From contig CAJJJM010000001.1 of assembly GCA_905187815.1 (NCBI GenBank), positions 186,001 through 250,000 of the forward strand: a DNA stretch of 64,000 nt, given 5' to 3'. The DNA comes from an uncultured Methanomassiliicoccaceae archaeon. Lineage in GTDB: Archaea; Thermoplasmatota; Thermoplasmata; Methanomassiliicoccales; Methanomethylophilaceae. Shown one piece after another: positions 26,117-35,436 of this stretch; the stretch's first letter is position 1; each line of letters starts with the position of its first letter. Both the position numbers and the translations under genes were made by a program. A model generated the notes under the pieces. The model was given only the letters and a program-made list of their open reading frames with translations, had not been told where the DNA came from and made no database searches.

Positions 26117-27522
26117 TGCAGGCCGTCATGATGAAGGCCGAGCAGGCCCAGGACATGCTCCACAAGGCTGTCGGCAGGATGCAGGACCTCGGCGCCGAGT
26201 TCTCCGACGCGAGGTCCCAGACCGTGAGGGTCACCGGGGTGAGCTCAATGAACGGGGACATACGCCAGCTGGTGCAGAAGAGCACAGGGGGCGTGTGTCT
26301 CAGGGCATGGGTCGGCGGCAGATGGGGCTACGGAACCGCCACGACGTTCGACGGCGATGCCGTCATGAGAGCGGCGGAGCAGGCTGTCAGGAACGCCTCT
26401 GGGGAGAGGAAGTCCGATCTCTCCCTGGAGCCGGCCACAGTGAGGGAGCACAGGCGCGCCCAGGTCCGCATCCATCCCGACTCCGTGGACCTGTCGGAGA
26501 AGATCGCCGCCGCTCAGGACCTCGACAGGGCGCAGATGACGGATGAGCGCATCGTGAACAGCGTCGGCTCCTATTCCGAGGAGGTGAAGACCAACGCCCT
26601 AGTCAACTCCGCCGGCTCCGATCTGAGCTGGGAGGAGGTACGCACGCTCTGCAGAGCCATGTCCGTCGCCGCTGACGGCCAGAGGATGGAACGCTACTAC
26701 GACGGTCCGGACAGCACCCGCGGCTTCGAGGTCGTCAGGGACGCCGACCTGGAGGAGCTGGGCAGGGTCACCGCCAGGGAGGCGATCGAGACGCTGAAGG
26801 CTGACAGGGCCCCGTCGGGCAACCTCACCGTCATATCCGATCCGATGGTCTCGGGGCTGCTGGCCCATGAGGCCATGGGGCATGCCTCCGAGGGTGACGA
26901 GATCACCAAGAGGCGCTCGTTCCTCACAGGGGCGGTCGGCAGGAAGGTCGCCTCCGACATCATCTCGATGTACGACAACGGGACGGTCCCCGGTGCTCAC
27001 GGCTCGGTCCCGTTCGATGACGAGGGGACGCCCTCGTCATGCACCACCATCATCGACCACGGCGTCTACACCGGGTACATGCACAGTCTGGAGACCGCTT
27101 CCCAGCTGGGGATGAGGCCCACCGGCAACGGCAGGGCCGAGAACTACGGCAAGAGGGTCTGGGTGAGGATGACCAACACATACTTCGGACCCGGGGAGTG
27201 GGACAAGGACGAGATCATCGCCGACACCAAGGAGGGGATCCTGTGCGACAAGATGGTGAACGGCATGGAGGATCCGGTCGGAGGATGCTTCGAGGCCAAG
27301 TGCCTGAGGGGATTCCTCATCAGGAACGGTGAGATCGTCAAGCCGTTGCAGTCCTTCACCCTCACGGGCAGGTCCCTGGACATCCTGTCCTCGGCCGACG
27401 CACTCTCGAAGGAGGTCGTCCTGGACGGAGGCATGTGCGGCAAAGGTATCGAGGACTGGGTCAGGGTCTCGTCAGGGGGCCCGTACATGCGCGCCAGGAT
27501 GATCGTGGGGGGAGGCCAGTGA
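26116..27522 (+). CDS. tldD: TldD-family metalloprotease subunit
   Basis: A 468-residue protein with the zinc motif HEAMGH (251-256) followed by ASEGD, the defining site of TldD. N-terminal alpha/beta region and C-terminal beta barrel are as in the Escherichia coli TldD/E heterodimer, which cleaves unfolded peptides inside an enclosed chamber. ATG 26116 overlaps the peptidase stop (ATGA); a longer in-frame extension to 26050 overlaps the peptidase and is rejected. The 3' end overlaps tldE by 4 nt. Confidence 0.93.
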   Translation: MQAVMMKAEQAQDMLHKAVGRMQDLGAEFSDARSQTVRVTGVSSMNGDIRQLVQKSTGGVCLRAWVGGRWGYGTATTFDGDAVMRAAEQAVRNASGERKSDLSLEPATVREHRRAQVRIHPDSVDLSEKIAAAQDLDRAQMTDERIVNSVGSYSEEVKTNALVNSAGSDLSWEEVRTLCRAMSVAADGQRMERYYDGPDSTRGFEVVRDADLEELGRVTAREAIETLKADRAPSGNLTVISDPMVSGLLAHEAMGHASEGDEITKRRSFLTGAVGRKVASDIISMYDNGTVPGAHGSVPFDDEGTPSSCTTIIDHGVYTGYMHSLETASQLGMRPTGNGRAENYGKRVWVRMTNTYFGPGEWDKDEIIADTKEGILCDKMVNGMEDPVGGCFEAKCLRGFLIRNGEIVKPLQSFTLTGRSLDILSSADALSKEVVLDGGMCGKGIEDWVRVSSGGPYMRARMIVGGGQ

Positions 27523-28844
27523 GCGACATCGGATACTATGCCGAGAAGGCCATGGAGGCCGCCCGCGAGTACGGCCAGTCCGAGGTCTACGTCTCGGAGG
27601 CCGTCATAAACACGGTCTACATCGATGATTCGAAGATCAGCAACATCGAGACGAAGCTGGACTCCGGCCTGATGATCCGCATCGCCGACGGCGGGAGGCA
27701 GGGGAAGGCATCGGTCACACTCGACAGCGACTCCTCCGTCCAGCAGTGCATGTCCATGGCGGAGTCGGTCCTGAGGTTCTCGCCCGAGAGCACGGAGTTC
27801 AAGGGCTATGCCCAGCCGGGCAAGGCCAGGATCTCCGCCCCGGATGTGTGGGACAGGAGGGTGGAGGACGTGACCCCCGACACCCTGAGGGAGATGGCCA
27901 GGACGCTGATCGACGCATGCCCGGTCAACATCCCGAGGGCCCAGATCAGGGTGTCCACCAATGACTGCAGGGTCATGAACGGCAACGGTGTGGACTGCGG
28001 ACACAGGAGCACCCTGGTCTACGGGCACTTCACCTCCATGACATCCAAGGACCATCCGGGAGAGGGCATGGAGACCTACCACGGCACCCATCTCGACATA
28101 GACCTGCAGGCGATCGGCGAATCGCTCGCCAGACAGGCCAACGCCGCCGCATCGAGCCATGAGTTCAAGGGCTCGGAGCAGCTGACCATGATCCTTCCGC
28201 CCGGACAGCTGGGGGACATGATGAACTCGTCAGTCGTCGCCGCCGTCAACGGTGAGAACGTGAAGTACGGCAGGAGCATGTGGAAGGACGCCCTTGGACA
28301 GCAGGTGGCCTCGGAGCAGCTGACCATCGTGGACGATCCGACGGTCCCGGCACCTCTCTCGTGCGTGTTCGACGACGAAGGGACGCCCACGGAGAGGAGG
28401 GTGGTCGTGGAGAACGGCGTTCTGAGGTCGTTCCTCAGAGACTCCTTCTGCGGGGACAGCACGGGGAACGGGATGCGCAGGTCCAGCGTCGAGGCGCAGG
28501 GGGCGTACGAGCGCACCCCTGTGATCAAGGCCCTGAACGTGACCGCGAAGCCCGGCAGGTACACCCCAGAGCAGATCATTGAGCAGACGGATCGCGGGAT
28601 ATTCGTGGAGAGGTTCGCGTGGCCGGAGGCCGATGAGATGACCGGACGTTTCGGTCTCAACGTCAGATGCGGCTACATCATCAGGAACGGGGAGGTCGTG
28701 GACACGATCAACAACGCGCTGCTCATGGGCAACATGCTCGAGGCCGTGAGGAATGTGGAGCTGATCGGTAACGATCCCCGTCAGATGGGCGTCGTCACCG
28801 TGCCGACGATGAGCTTCTCGGGAACGGAGCTGGTCGGGAACTGA
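27519..28844 (+). CDS. tldE: TldE/PmbA-family protein
   Basis: A 441-residue paralogue of TldD without a HExxxH motif, as expected for the non-catalytic partner. Family regions include the N-terminal SEVYVSEA strand, DSGLMIRIADGGRQGKAS, and the C-terminal RCGYIIRNGEVVDTINNALLMGN. It starts at GTG 27519, overlapping the tldD stop. TldD/TldE heterodimers digest peptides and mature some modified peptides; no obvious peptide precursor gene is next to it. A 9-bp hairpin lies 35 nt after its stop. Confidence 0.92.
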   Translation: MSDIGYYAEKAMEAAREYGQSEVYVSEAVINTVYIDDSKISNIETKLDSGLMIRIADGGRQGKASVTLDSDSSVQQCMSMAESVLRFSPESTEFKGYAQPGKARISAPDVWDRRVEDVTPDTLREMARTLIDACPVNIPRAQIRVSTNDCRVMNGNGVDCGHRSTLVYGHFTSMTSKDHPGEGMETYHGTHLDIDLQAIGESLARQANAAASSHEFKGSEQLTMILPPGQLGDMMNSSVVAAVNGENVKYGRSMWKDALGQQVASEQLTIVDDPTVPAPLSCVFDDEGTPTERRVVVENGVLRSFLRDSFCGDSTGNGMRRSSVEAQGAYERTPVIKALNVTAKPGRYTPEQIIEQTDRGIFVERFAWPEADEMTGRFGLNVRCGYIIRNGEVVDTINNALLMGNMLEAVRNVELIGNDPRQMGVVTVPTMSFSGTELVGN

Positions 28845-28878
28845 TCCCCGTCGCTCCAAACCGTTTCTTCTAAAGCGG

Positions 28879-28912
28879 CCCCCTGCATCCGGAAGCACGA
28901 AGGTGCAGGGGG
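28879..28912 (+). terminator. Hairpin after tldE
   Basis: CCCCCTGCA and TGCAGGGGG form a perfect 9-bp stem around a 16-nt loop. No T-run follows, so it may be a processing or stability element rather than a terminator. Confidence 0.35.
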
Positions 28913-28992
28913 TCGGACACTTCTCCCGGGCAGACACGCATGCCCGTTCCCGCGTCCAGACAGTTATAATCATCAGAGTCTATTCTGTCAGT

Positions 28993-30420
28993 ATGGCCCG
29001 CTACAGATGCACCGTTTGCGGTGATATTTACGACGAGGAATACGAGGGAGTAAGGTTCGAGGACCTTCCGGAGGATTGGACCTGTCCGACATGCTGCTCC
29101 CCCAAATCGGCCTTCGTCCTCATGGACGACGATGCCCCGGACAGTCAGCCGCAGGCGGTTCCGGCGGGACCCGCGCCGGTCGCTGCGGAGCAGGACGGCA
29201 TCGACATCTCGCTGCCGCAGAACCTGATCAGATACGACGGAGGGGTCATGGACGACATCCATGCGATGTCCATGACCGGCAGGAGCGTCGACAGTGCCAT
29301 GGACACCGAGCTGGACGTCCCTGGTTTCGAGGACATCCTGTTCCTCGGCGCACAGCTCGCCAGGGCTCCGAAGGACAAGTGGGAGGACGTGTCCATACGC
29401 ACGGTCATCGGGAAGGGATCCCGGAGGCCGATGGAGCTGGAGATGCCGGTGTACATCAGCCACATGAGCTTCGGTGCGTTGTCCGGAAGGGCGAAGATCG
29501 CACTGTCCAAGGGCAGCGCCATCGCCGGCACCGCGATGTGCAGCGGAGAAGGCGGCGCGCTGTGGGACGAGATGATCGCCGCCCACAGGTACATCTTCGA
29601 GTACATCCCCAACCAGTACAGCTTCAACGATCTCACCCTGGAGCACTGCGACGCGATTGAGATCAAGATAGGCCAGGGCACCAAGCCCGGGATGGGAGGG
29701 CACCTGCCGGGGGACAAGGTCACCGAGGTCATCGCCGTCATGAGGGGCAAGCGCCGCGGGGAGGACATCCTCAGCCCTTCTAAGTTCCCGGGCATCGACA
29801 CCCCCGAGGACCTGAGGTCCATGGTGGACATGCTCCGCGAGAGGTCAGGAGGTCTCCCCATCGGAGTGAAGATAGCCGCGGGGCACATCGAGGAGGATCT
29901 GGAGTTCATATCGCACTCAGGATGCGATTTCATCACGATAGACGGCAGGGGAGGCGCCACAGGTTCGTCCCCCAGGTTCCTGAAGGACGCGTCATCGGTC
30001 CCGACGGTGTACGCCCTGTCCAGGGCCAGGAGGTACATGGACGAGCACGGCATGGATCAGGATCTGGTGATCACAGGCGGATTCCGCACCAGCGGCGACT
30101 GCATCAAGGCCCTCGCGATGGGTGCGGACGCGGTCGCCATGGCCTCCGCCCCGCTGATGGCGCTGGGATGTCAGAGGTACAGGGCCTGCAACACCGGGAA
30201 GTGCCCCATGGGGATAGCCACCCAGGACCCGGAGCTGGAGGCCAGGCTGGACCAGGAGGCCGGCGCCATCCGCGTCGGCAACTTCCTCGGAGCCCTGGCC
30301 GACGAGATCAGGGCGTTCCTCAGGGCGTCCGGACACGCGGGGCTCGACGAGCTCTCCCTGGACGACCTGTGCACCGTGAGCACGGAGATATCGGAGAACA
30401 CCGGAATCAGGCATGCGTGA
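28993..30420 (+). CDS. Rubredoxin-glutamate synthase (FMN domain) fusion protein
   Basis: A 475-residue flavoprotein. Residues 1-40 are a rubredoxin domain with iron ligands in CTVCG (6, 9) and CPTCC (31, 34). From about residue 75 follows the FMN-binding domain of glutamate synthase: MSFGALSGRAKIALSKGS, GQGTKPGMGGHLPG, TIDGRGGATGSSPR and GGFRTSGDCIKALAMGADAV, then the [3Fe-4S] site CQRYRACNTGKCPMG. There is no glutaminase domain, so ammonia or a partner must supply nitrogen. Such proteins are common in methanogens. A TTATAATC box lies about 25 nt before the ATG. Confidence 0.92.
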   Translation: MARYRCTVCGDIYDEEYEGVRFEDLPEDWTCPTCCSPKSAFVLMDDDAPDSQPQAVPAGPAPVAAEQDGIDISLPQNLIRYDGGVMDDIHAMSMTGRSVDSAMDTELDVPGFEDILFLGAQLARAPKDKWEDVSIRTVIGKGSRRPMELEMPVYISHMSFGALSGRAKIALSKGSAIAGTAMCSGEGGALWDEMIAAHRYIFEYIPNQYSFNDLTLEHCDAIEIKIGQGTKPGMGGHLPGDKVTEVIAVMRGKRRGEDILSPSKFPGIDTPEDLRSMVDMLRERSGGLPIGVKIAAGHIEEDLEFISHSGCDFITIDGRGGATGSSPRFLKDASSVPTVYALSRARRYMDEHGMDQDLVITGGFRTSGDCIKALAMGADAVAMASAPLMALGCQRYRACNTGKCPMGIATQDPELEARLDQEAGAIRVGNFLGALADEIRAFLRASGHAGLDELSLDDLCTVSTEISENTGIRHA

Positions 30421-30424
30421 TCAC

Positions 30425-30601
30425 ATGGCCAAGGAAAGGTTCGAGACGGTCTGGGAGGAGGGCACGATCAACACCAGGACCGTCCTCAGGGACAGGGATA
30501 CCGGCGTCTGCTACCTGGTGGTGCAGACGCCCCTGGGATGCGGGCTCACGCCGCTCCTGGATTCCGACGGGAAGCCGATGGTCTCCCCATGCGGTCCGTG
30601 A
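30425..30601 (+). CDS. DUF6440-type small protein (58 aa)
   Basis: A 58-residue protein with the layout RFETVWEEG, RDRDTGVCYLVVQ and GLTPLLDSDGKPM, which matches small DUF6440-like proteins of anaerobes. The function is unknown. It starts 4 nt after the glutamate-synthase-like gene, so it is probably cotranscribed. The sequence suggests one small beta-rich domain. Confidence 0.75.
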   Translation: MAKERFETVWEEGTINTRTVLRDRDTGVCYLVVQTPLGCGLTPLLDSDGKPMVSPCGP

Positions 30602-30650
30602 TCACGGTCGCTGTGGAGCGGCGCATGCAGGCGGGCCGATATAGGATGTG

Positions 30651-31031
30651 TCAGAACGGCGGGAGGAGGGTGAGCCTCTGCCTGTCGCCGGCTGAGTCCA
30701 GTCCGGTGCAGTCGCCGGCCATCCTCCCGATCTTTATTACCGGGTAGGGCGCCACAGGCTTGCCGTCCTCCCCGCTGAGGGGAGTGGGGCCGTAGAATAT
30801 GCAGAACGCCCCGGGGCCGGGCCAGTAGGCGATGTCACCGACCTCGAGCTGCGTGGTGCGGCCCTCCTTCGGCATTATCGCGTCCAGAGGGCACTCGCAG
30901 TAAATCATCCCGCCCAGCATGTTGATGTCCATGCTGAGCGGGAGCGAGAGCCAGATGGCGTTGGAGATGTCCGAGTCGTCGAGCTCTGCGGGGAAGTCCC
31001 CGTTCCTGGTCCTGACCGTCATCCTGCTCAT
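30651..31031 (-). CDS. Cyclophilin-like fold protein
   Basis: A 126-residue protein resembling the archaeal/bacterial cyclophilin-like family (COG2164). LPLSMDINMLGGMIYCECPLD and LEVGDIAYWPGPGAFCIFYGPTP are the recognisable segments. The fold is cyclophilin-like but prolyl isomerase activity is not established. It is downstream of nothing obvious on its own strand; ilvC is transcribed toward it and ends 23 nt upstream, so it may be read from the ilvC transcript. Confidence 0.72.
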   Translation of the reverse strand: MSRMTVRTRNGDFPAELDDSDISNAIWLSLPLSMDINMLGGMIYCECPLDAIMPKEGRTTQLEVGDIAYWPGPGAFCIFYGPTPLSGEDGKPVAPYPVIKIGRMAGDCTGLDSAGDRQRLTLLPPF

Positions 31032-31054
31032 GTCGCCACCCGGCCGTTAGGGTT

Positions 31055-32041
31055 TTAGTTCTTCCTCTCGAAGAGCTGGCGGATCTCCTTTCCGGTGATC
31101 TCGAGCTGCAGCTTCTTCTCGTCCTCTTCCATCTTCTTGAGGTTGACGAGTCCGGCGGCCCATTCGGCCCTCCACTCGTCCTTGAACTTGCCGCTCTCGA
31201 TGTCGTCGAGGATGGACTTCATCCCCTCGGCGGACTGCTCGGTGATGACCCTGTCGCGCCTGGTCATACCTCCGTACTCGGCGGTGTTGGAGACGACGTT
31301 CCACATGAGCTCGAATCCGCCCTTGATGATGAGGTCGTCGATGAGCTTGGTCTCGTGGAGGACCTCGAAGTAGGCCATCTCCGGAGGGTAGCCGGCGTCG
31401 GTCAGGGTCTTGAATCCCTGCCTGATCAGGGCGGTGAGTCCACCGCAGAGGACGGCCTGCTCGCCGAAGAGGTCGGTGTAGGTCTCGTTGTCGAAGGTGG
31501 TCTCGAAGACACCGGCGCGGGTGGATCCCAGTCCTTTTGCCAGAGCGAGGGCGATGGCCTTGGCGTTCCCGGTGACGTCCTGGTGGATGCAGATGAGCGC
31601 GGGGACTCCGAATCCCTCGGTGAAGACGATCCTCTCCATGTCTCCGGGGGCCTTGGGGGCCATCATGATGACGTCGACGTCCGCGGGAGGCTGGATCAGC
31701 TTGTAGGTGATGGCGAATCCATGGGCGAACTCGAGGGCGGCACCCTTCTTGAGGTTGGGCTCGACGTACTGCTTGTAGATGTCGGGCTGGATCTCGTCGG
31801 GCAGAAGCATGAGGACGACATCGGCGTCCTTGACGGCGTCGGCGAACTCGGCGACCTTCAGTCCGTCCTCTTTTGCCTTGTTCCAGGAGTTTCCGTCCTT
31901 CCTGGCTCCGATGGTAACGTCGATGCCGGAGTCGTGGAAGCACAGGGCCTGAGCCCTTCCCTGGGATCCATATCCCAGGACGGCGACTTTCTTTCCGTCG
32001 AGGACCTTCAGGTCCGCATCTTTATCATGGTAAAGCTGCAT
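31055..32041 (-). CDS. ilvC: Ketol-acid reductoisomerase (class I)
   Basis: A 328-residue enzyme of branched-chain amino acid synthesis, converting acetolactate to dihydroxy-isovalerate. GYGSQGRAQAL is the nucleotide-binding loop, GARKDGNSW the cofactor-specificity loop, MLLPDE, MAPKAPGD and the metal site DLFGEQAVLCGG follow, then EVLHETKLI. The ATG at 32041 is chosen because AGGTGA precedes it; the GTG at 32050 lies inside that motif. TATAAAT at about 32078-32084 and a 13-nt palindrome just upstream form the promoter. The two acetolactate synthases are 20 kb away. Confidence 0.95.
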   Translation of the reverse strand: MQLYHDKDADLKVLDGKKVAVLGYGSQGRAQALCFHDSGIDVTIGARKDGNSWNKAKEDGLKVAEFADAVKDADVVLMLLPDEIQPDIYKQYVEPNLKKGAALEFAHGFAITYKLIQPPADVDVIMMAPKAPGDMERIVFTEGFGVPALICIHQDVTGNAKAIALALAKGLGSTRAGVFETTFDNETYTDLFGEQAVLCGGLTALIRQGFKTLTDAGYPPEMAYFEVLHETKLIDDLIIKGGFELMWNVVSNTAEYGGMTRRDRVITEQSAEGMKSILDDIESGKFKDEWRAEWAAGLVNLKKMEEDEKKLQLEITGKEIRQLFERKN

Positions 32042-32087
32042 GGTTTTCACCTATATGGGCGCGTACTCTACCATCCGATTTATACCT

Positions 32088-32100
32088 TGTTTAGTAAACA
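32088..32100. promoter_or_regulatory. Palindrome at the ilvC promoter
   Basis: TGTTTA-G-TAAACA is a perfect 13-nt palindrome directly upstream of the ilvC TATA box, overlapping the position expected for the BRE. It is a candidate operator for a repressor or activator of branched-chain amino acid synthesis. Confidence 0.4.
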
Positions 32101-32175
32101 CGGGTGTGAGTAGACGAATGTCGGAAGCGTTCACGACCCCAAATTGCATATATCCAAGGACTCGTCGCACCCGTC

Positions 32176-33549
32176 ATGGAGACTGTCGAAAAGCGCGGCG
32201 GTTTCTCGGGAAAGCTGGGATTCCTCCTGGCCACCGCCGGCGCTGCCGTCGGTCTCGGGAACCTGTGGCGTTTCCCATATCTCGCTGAACAATACGGGGG
32301 CGGGATCTTCCTGCTTGTGTATCTGATCCTGGTGGTCACCTTCGGCGTGGTCATGCTCATCACGGAGCTCGCCATAGGTAGGCGCACGGGCAAGTCCAGT
32401 TTCGATGCCCTGATGGACCTGTGTGACAAGTACCCCATCATAGGATGGGTGGCCATGCTGGTGCCGATGATCATCGTTCCATACTACTGCGTTATAGGCG
32501 GATGGGTCACCAAGTACTTCGCCGACTACGCGGTCGGTGCGGGTTCGGACCTGGCGGGTTCCGGTTTCTTCGACAGCTTCATCTCGATGGACATAGGAGG
32601 GGTCTTCGACAACCCCCTGCCATGGTTCCTCATCTACGCGTTCCTGACGATCATCGTTGTCGTGTTCGGTGTAGAGAAGGGGATAGAGAGGATGAGCAAG
32701 GTCCTCATGCCGGCCCTGTTCATCCTGCTCATCGCCATCTGCGTGTATATGATGACCATCGACGGCATATCCGAGGGCCTGAAGTACTACCTGGTCCCGG
32801 ATTTCGACCAGCTGTCCTTCTCGACGGTCGCGGGCGCGGCGAGCCAGCTGTTCTACTCGCTCTCCATAGCCATGGGCATCACGATCGCCTACGGCTCATA
32901 CATGCGCAAGCAGGACAACATCGAGAAGTCCGCATACACCGTCGCCCTCACGGACACTTGCGTGGCATTCCTGTCCGGGCTGATGATCGTCCCGGCCTTC
33001 GTCCTGTTCTCCAGCAGCACCGAGATGAGCAGCGGGTTCGGCCTCCTCTTCACGACGATGCCCGAGGTGTTCAACACCATGCCCGGAGGGGAGATCGTCG
33101 GGATAGCGTTCTTCCTCCTCGCGATGTTCGCCGCCCTGACATCATCCGTGGCGCTGATGGAGGCGGTCGTGTCGGTCCTCAGGGACCATTGGAAGATGAC
33201 CCGTATCCGCGCATGCCTGATCGTGGCCCTCGGCATCATAGTCCTCGGGCTCCTGTCATGTCTGGGATTCGGGCCTCTGGAGATGGTGTCGTTCTTCGGC
33301 ATGTCGTTCCTGGAGTTCTTCGACTTCATAACCAACTCCGTCATGATGCCGATAGTGGCCCTCGTCACATGCGTGCTGATAGGCTATGTGGTCAAGACCA
33401 GATATGTCATCGACGAGGTGGAATCATCCGGGTGCGAGTTCAGGATCAAGAGCTTCTACTCGATCATGGTGAAGTACATCTGTCCTGTGATCCTGGCGGT
33501 GATCCTAGTCGTGGGAATCCTGGGCGGGCTCGGCGTGTACACAATCTGA
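32176..33549 (+). CDS. Sodium-dependent amino-acid transporter, NSS family (copy 1)
   Basis: A 457-residue, 11-12-helix symporter of the neurotransmitter:sodium symporter (SNF) family, LeuT/MhsT-like. Helix 1 has AGAAVGLGNLWRFPYLAEQYGGG, the sodium and substrate site, and the unwound helix 6 region reads ASQLFYSLSIAMGITIAYGSYM. A TATA element CATATATCC lies about 28 nt before the ATG. It is followed 53 nt later by a close paralogue. The substrate is probably a neutral or aromatic amino acid. Confidence 0.93.
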   Translation: METVEKRGGFSGKLGFLLATAGAAVGLGNLWRFPYLAEQYGGGIFLLVYLILVVTFGVVMLITELAIGRRTGKSSFDALMDLCDKYPIIGWVAMLVPMIIVPYYCVIGGWVTKYFADYAVGAGSDLAGSGFFDSFISMDIGGVFDNPLPWFLIYAFLTIIVVVFGVEKGIERMSKVLMPALFILLIAICVYMMTIDGISEGLKYYLVPDFDQLSFSTVAGAASQLFYSLSIAMGITIAYGSYMRKQDNIEKSAYTVALTDTCVAFLSGLMIVPAFVLFSSSTEMSSGFGLLFTTMPEVFNTMPGGEIVGIAFFLLAMFAALTSSVALMEAVVSVLRDHWKMTRIRACLIVALGIIVLGLLSCLGFGPLEMVSFFGMSFLEFFDFITNSVMMPIVALVTCVLIGYVVKTRYVIDEVESSGCEFRIKSFYSIMVKYICPVILAVILVVGILGGLGVYTI

Positions 33550-33602
33550 TGTGCCGGCCGGGCTACCCAACCAATATATAATCAGATACTCTGGCCAAGG
33601 GC

Positions 33603-34970
33603 ATGGAGCATGCTGCATCGCGCGGCAGCTTCTCGGGAAGGCTGGGTTTCATCCTGGCTGCCGCCGGTTCGGCGGTGGGTCTCGGGAACCTGTGGCGCTT
33701 CCCATATCTCGCTGAGCAGTACGGGGGCGGGGCATTCCTTGTCACGTACCTCGTATTGGTGATAACGTTCGGCGTCGCCCTGATGATCACTGAGATCGCC
33801 ATCGGCAGGCGCACCGGAAAATCCTGCATCGACGCCTTCCTGGATCTGGGGGAGAGGTACAAGGTCATCGGGTGGATCATCGCCATAATACCGCTGATCA
33901 TCGTCCCGTACTACTGCGTCATAGGCGGATGGGTCACCAAGTACTTCGTCGAGTACATGTCCGGGATGGGTTCGGAACTGGCCAACGGTACGTTCTTCGG
34001 CGACTTCACATCCGTAGCCCTTCCGGGGGTGTTCGACAGTCCGGTCATCTGGTTCGTCATCTACGCCGTCCTGACGGTGGCCGTCGTCGCGTTCGGTGTG
34101 CAGAAAGGTGTCGAGAGGATGAGCAAGATCCTCCTTCCAGCACTTCTCGTCCTTCTTGTGGGGATATGCGTCTACATGCTGACCGTCGACGGTATCGCGG
34201 AAGGTCTGAAGTACTACCTCGTCCCGGACTTCGGCGACTTCTCAATGAAGACCGTCCTCGGTGCGATGGGCCAGCTGTTCTACTCCCTGTCCCTCGCCAT
34301 GGGTATAATGATCACATACGGATCCTACATGAGGAAGAACGTGGACATCGAGAAGTCCGCCTACACCATCTGTCTGATGGATACATGCGTGGCCTTCCTG
34401 TCCGGACTCATGATTGTGCCCGCGGTCGTCGTGTTCATCGGCCCCGGGCTCTCCAGCGGATTCGGACTCATGTTCGAGACCATGCCCCTGGTGTTCGAAT
34501 CCATGCCCGCCGGTCACGTGATAGGTGCGGTGTTCTTCCTCCTCGCGATGTTCGCCGCATGGACCTCATCCATATCCCTGGCGGAGACCGCCGTGTCGAT
34601 CTTCAAGGACAGGTGGCATTGGCGGCGTTCGACCGCATGCGTCGTGTGTCTTCTCATGATCCTCTGCCTGGGGATACTGTCATGCCTCAGTTTCGGTCCT
34701 CTCAGCGGAGTGACCCTGCTCGGAATGAGATTCCTGGAGTTCTTCGACTTCATAACCAACTCCGTGCTGATGCCGATCGCGGCAATAATAACGTGTATAA
34801 TCGTAGGATACGTTGTCAAGACGAAGTTCGTGGTCGATGAGATAGAGGAATCAGGTAGATTCAGATTGAAACCGGTCTACAATCTGCTGATCATGGTCGT
34901 GTGCCCGGTGTTCATGACCTTGATCCTAGTTTCAGGACTGCTCTCGTACTTCGGAATATACACCATATGA
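33603..34970 (+). CDS. Sodium-dependent amino-acid transporter, NSS family (copy 2)
   Basis: A 455-residue paralogue of the preceding gene with the same architecture: AGSAVGLGNLWRFPYLAEQYGGG in helix 1 and MGQLFYSLSLAMGIMITYGSYM in helix 6. The two proteins align along their full length with identical motifs and similar loops, pointing to tandem duplication followed by divergence, perhaps of substrate. It has its own AATATATAATC box, 20-29 nt before the ATG. The MarR gene follows after 10 nt. Confidence 0.93.
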   Translation: MEHAASRGSFSGRLGFILAAAGSAVGLGNLWRFPYLAEQYGGGAFLVTYLVLVITFGVALMITEIAIGRRTGKSCIDAFLDLGERYKVIGWIIAIIPLIIVPYYCVIGGWVTKYFVEYMSGMGSELANGTFFGDFTSVALPGVFDSPVIWFVIYAVLTVAVVAFGVQKGVERMSKILLPALLVLLVGICVYMLTVDGIAEGLKYYLVPDFGDFSMKTVLGAMGQLFYSLSLAMGIMITYGSYMRKNVDIEKSAYTICLMDTCVAFLSGLMIVPAVVVFIGPGLSSGFGLMFETMPLVFESMPAGHVIGAVFFLLAMFAAWTSSISLAETAVSIFKDRWHWRRSTACVVCLLMILCLGILSCLSFGPLSGVTLLGMRFLEFFDFITNSVLMPIAAIITCIIVGYVVKTKFVVDEIEESGRFRLKPVYNLLIMVVCPVFMTLILVSGLLSYFGIYTI

Positions 34971-34980
34971 GGATGACCCG

Positions 34981-35430
34981 ATGGCTGGCGACAAGGGCGG
35001 GATCGATCTTGTCATGACGTTCCCCAAGAAGATGAACACATGCGTCAAGGGGTACGTTGAGAGGTACCTCAAGGACACCCGCCTCAAGCCGCCCCATCTC
35101 CTCCTCATACACCGCATAGGCCAGAGGGAGGGGATATCCCAGAAGGAGCTGAACGACGAGGTCATGTTCGACAAGTCCTACATCTCCAACATGGTCCACG
35201 AACTGATCGACATGGGGCTCGTCAGCAACGACGGCTCCGGAAAGGCGCACAGCCTCCACCTCACGGATTCCGGCAGGGACATCCAGGCCATGAGCCAGAT
35301 GATGTTCGAGCTCATAGACCGCGATCTGTTCACGGTCCTGACGGACGAGGAGCGCAACGCCCTAGACAGCATAATGAGGAAGCTCAACCGCCGTGTGGAC
35401 GAGATCCTCGACGAGCTGTCCAAGCGATGA
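34981..35430 (+). CDS. MarR-family transcriptional regulator
   Basis: A 149-residue winged-helix protein. The recognition region is GISQKELNDEVMFDKSYISNMVHELIDMGLVS (about 50-80), with a short wing KAHSLHLTDSGRD. It starts 10 nt after the second NSS gene, with a GAGGATG motif before the ATG, so it may be cotranscribed with the transporter. Immediately after its stop lies an 18-nt palindrome that precedes a DHA2 efflux gene, a likely target. Confidence 0.88.
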   Translation: MAGDKGGIDLVMTFPKKMNTCVKGYVERYLKDTRLKPPHLLLIHRIGQREGISQKELNDEVMFDKSYISNMVHELIDMGLVSNDGSGKAHSLHLTDSGRDIQAMSQMMFELIDRDLFTVLTDEERNALDSIMRKLNRRVDEILDELSKR

Positions 35431-35436
35431 TGATAT

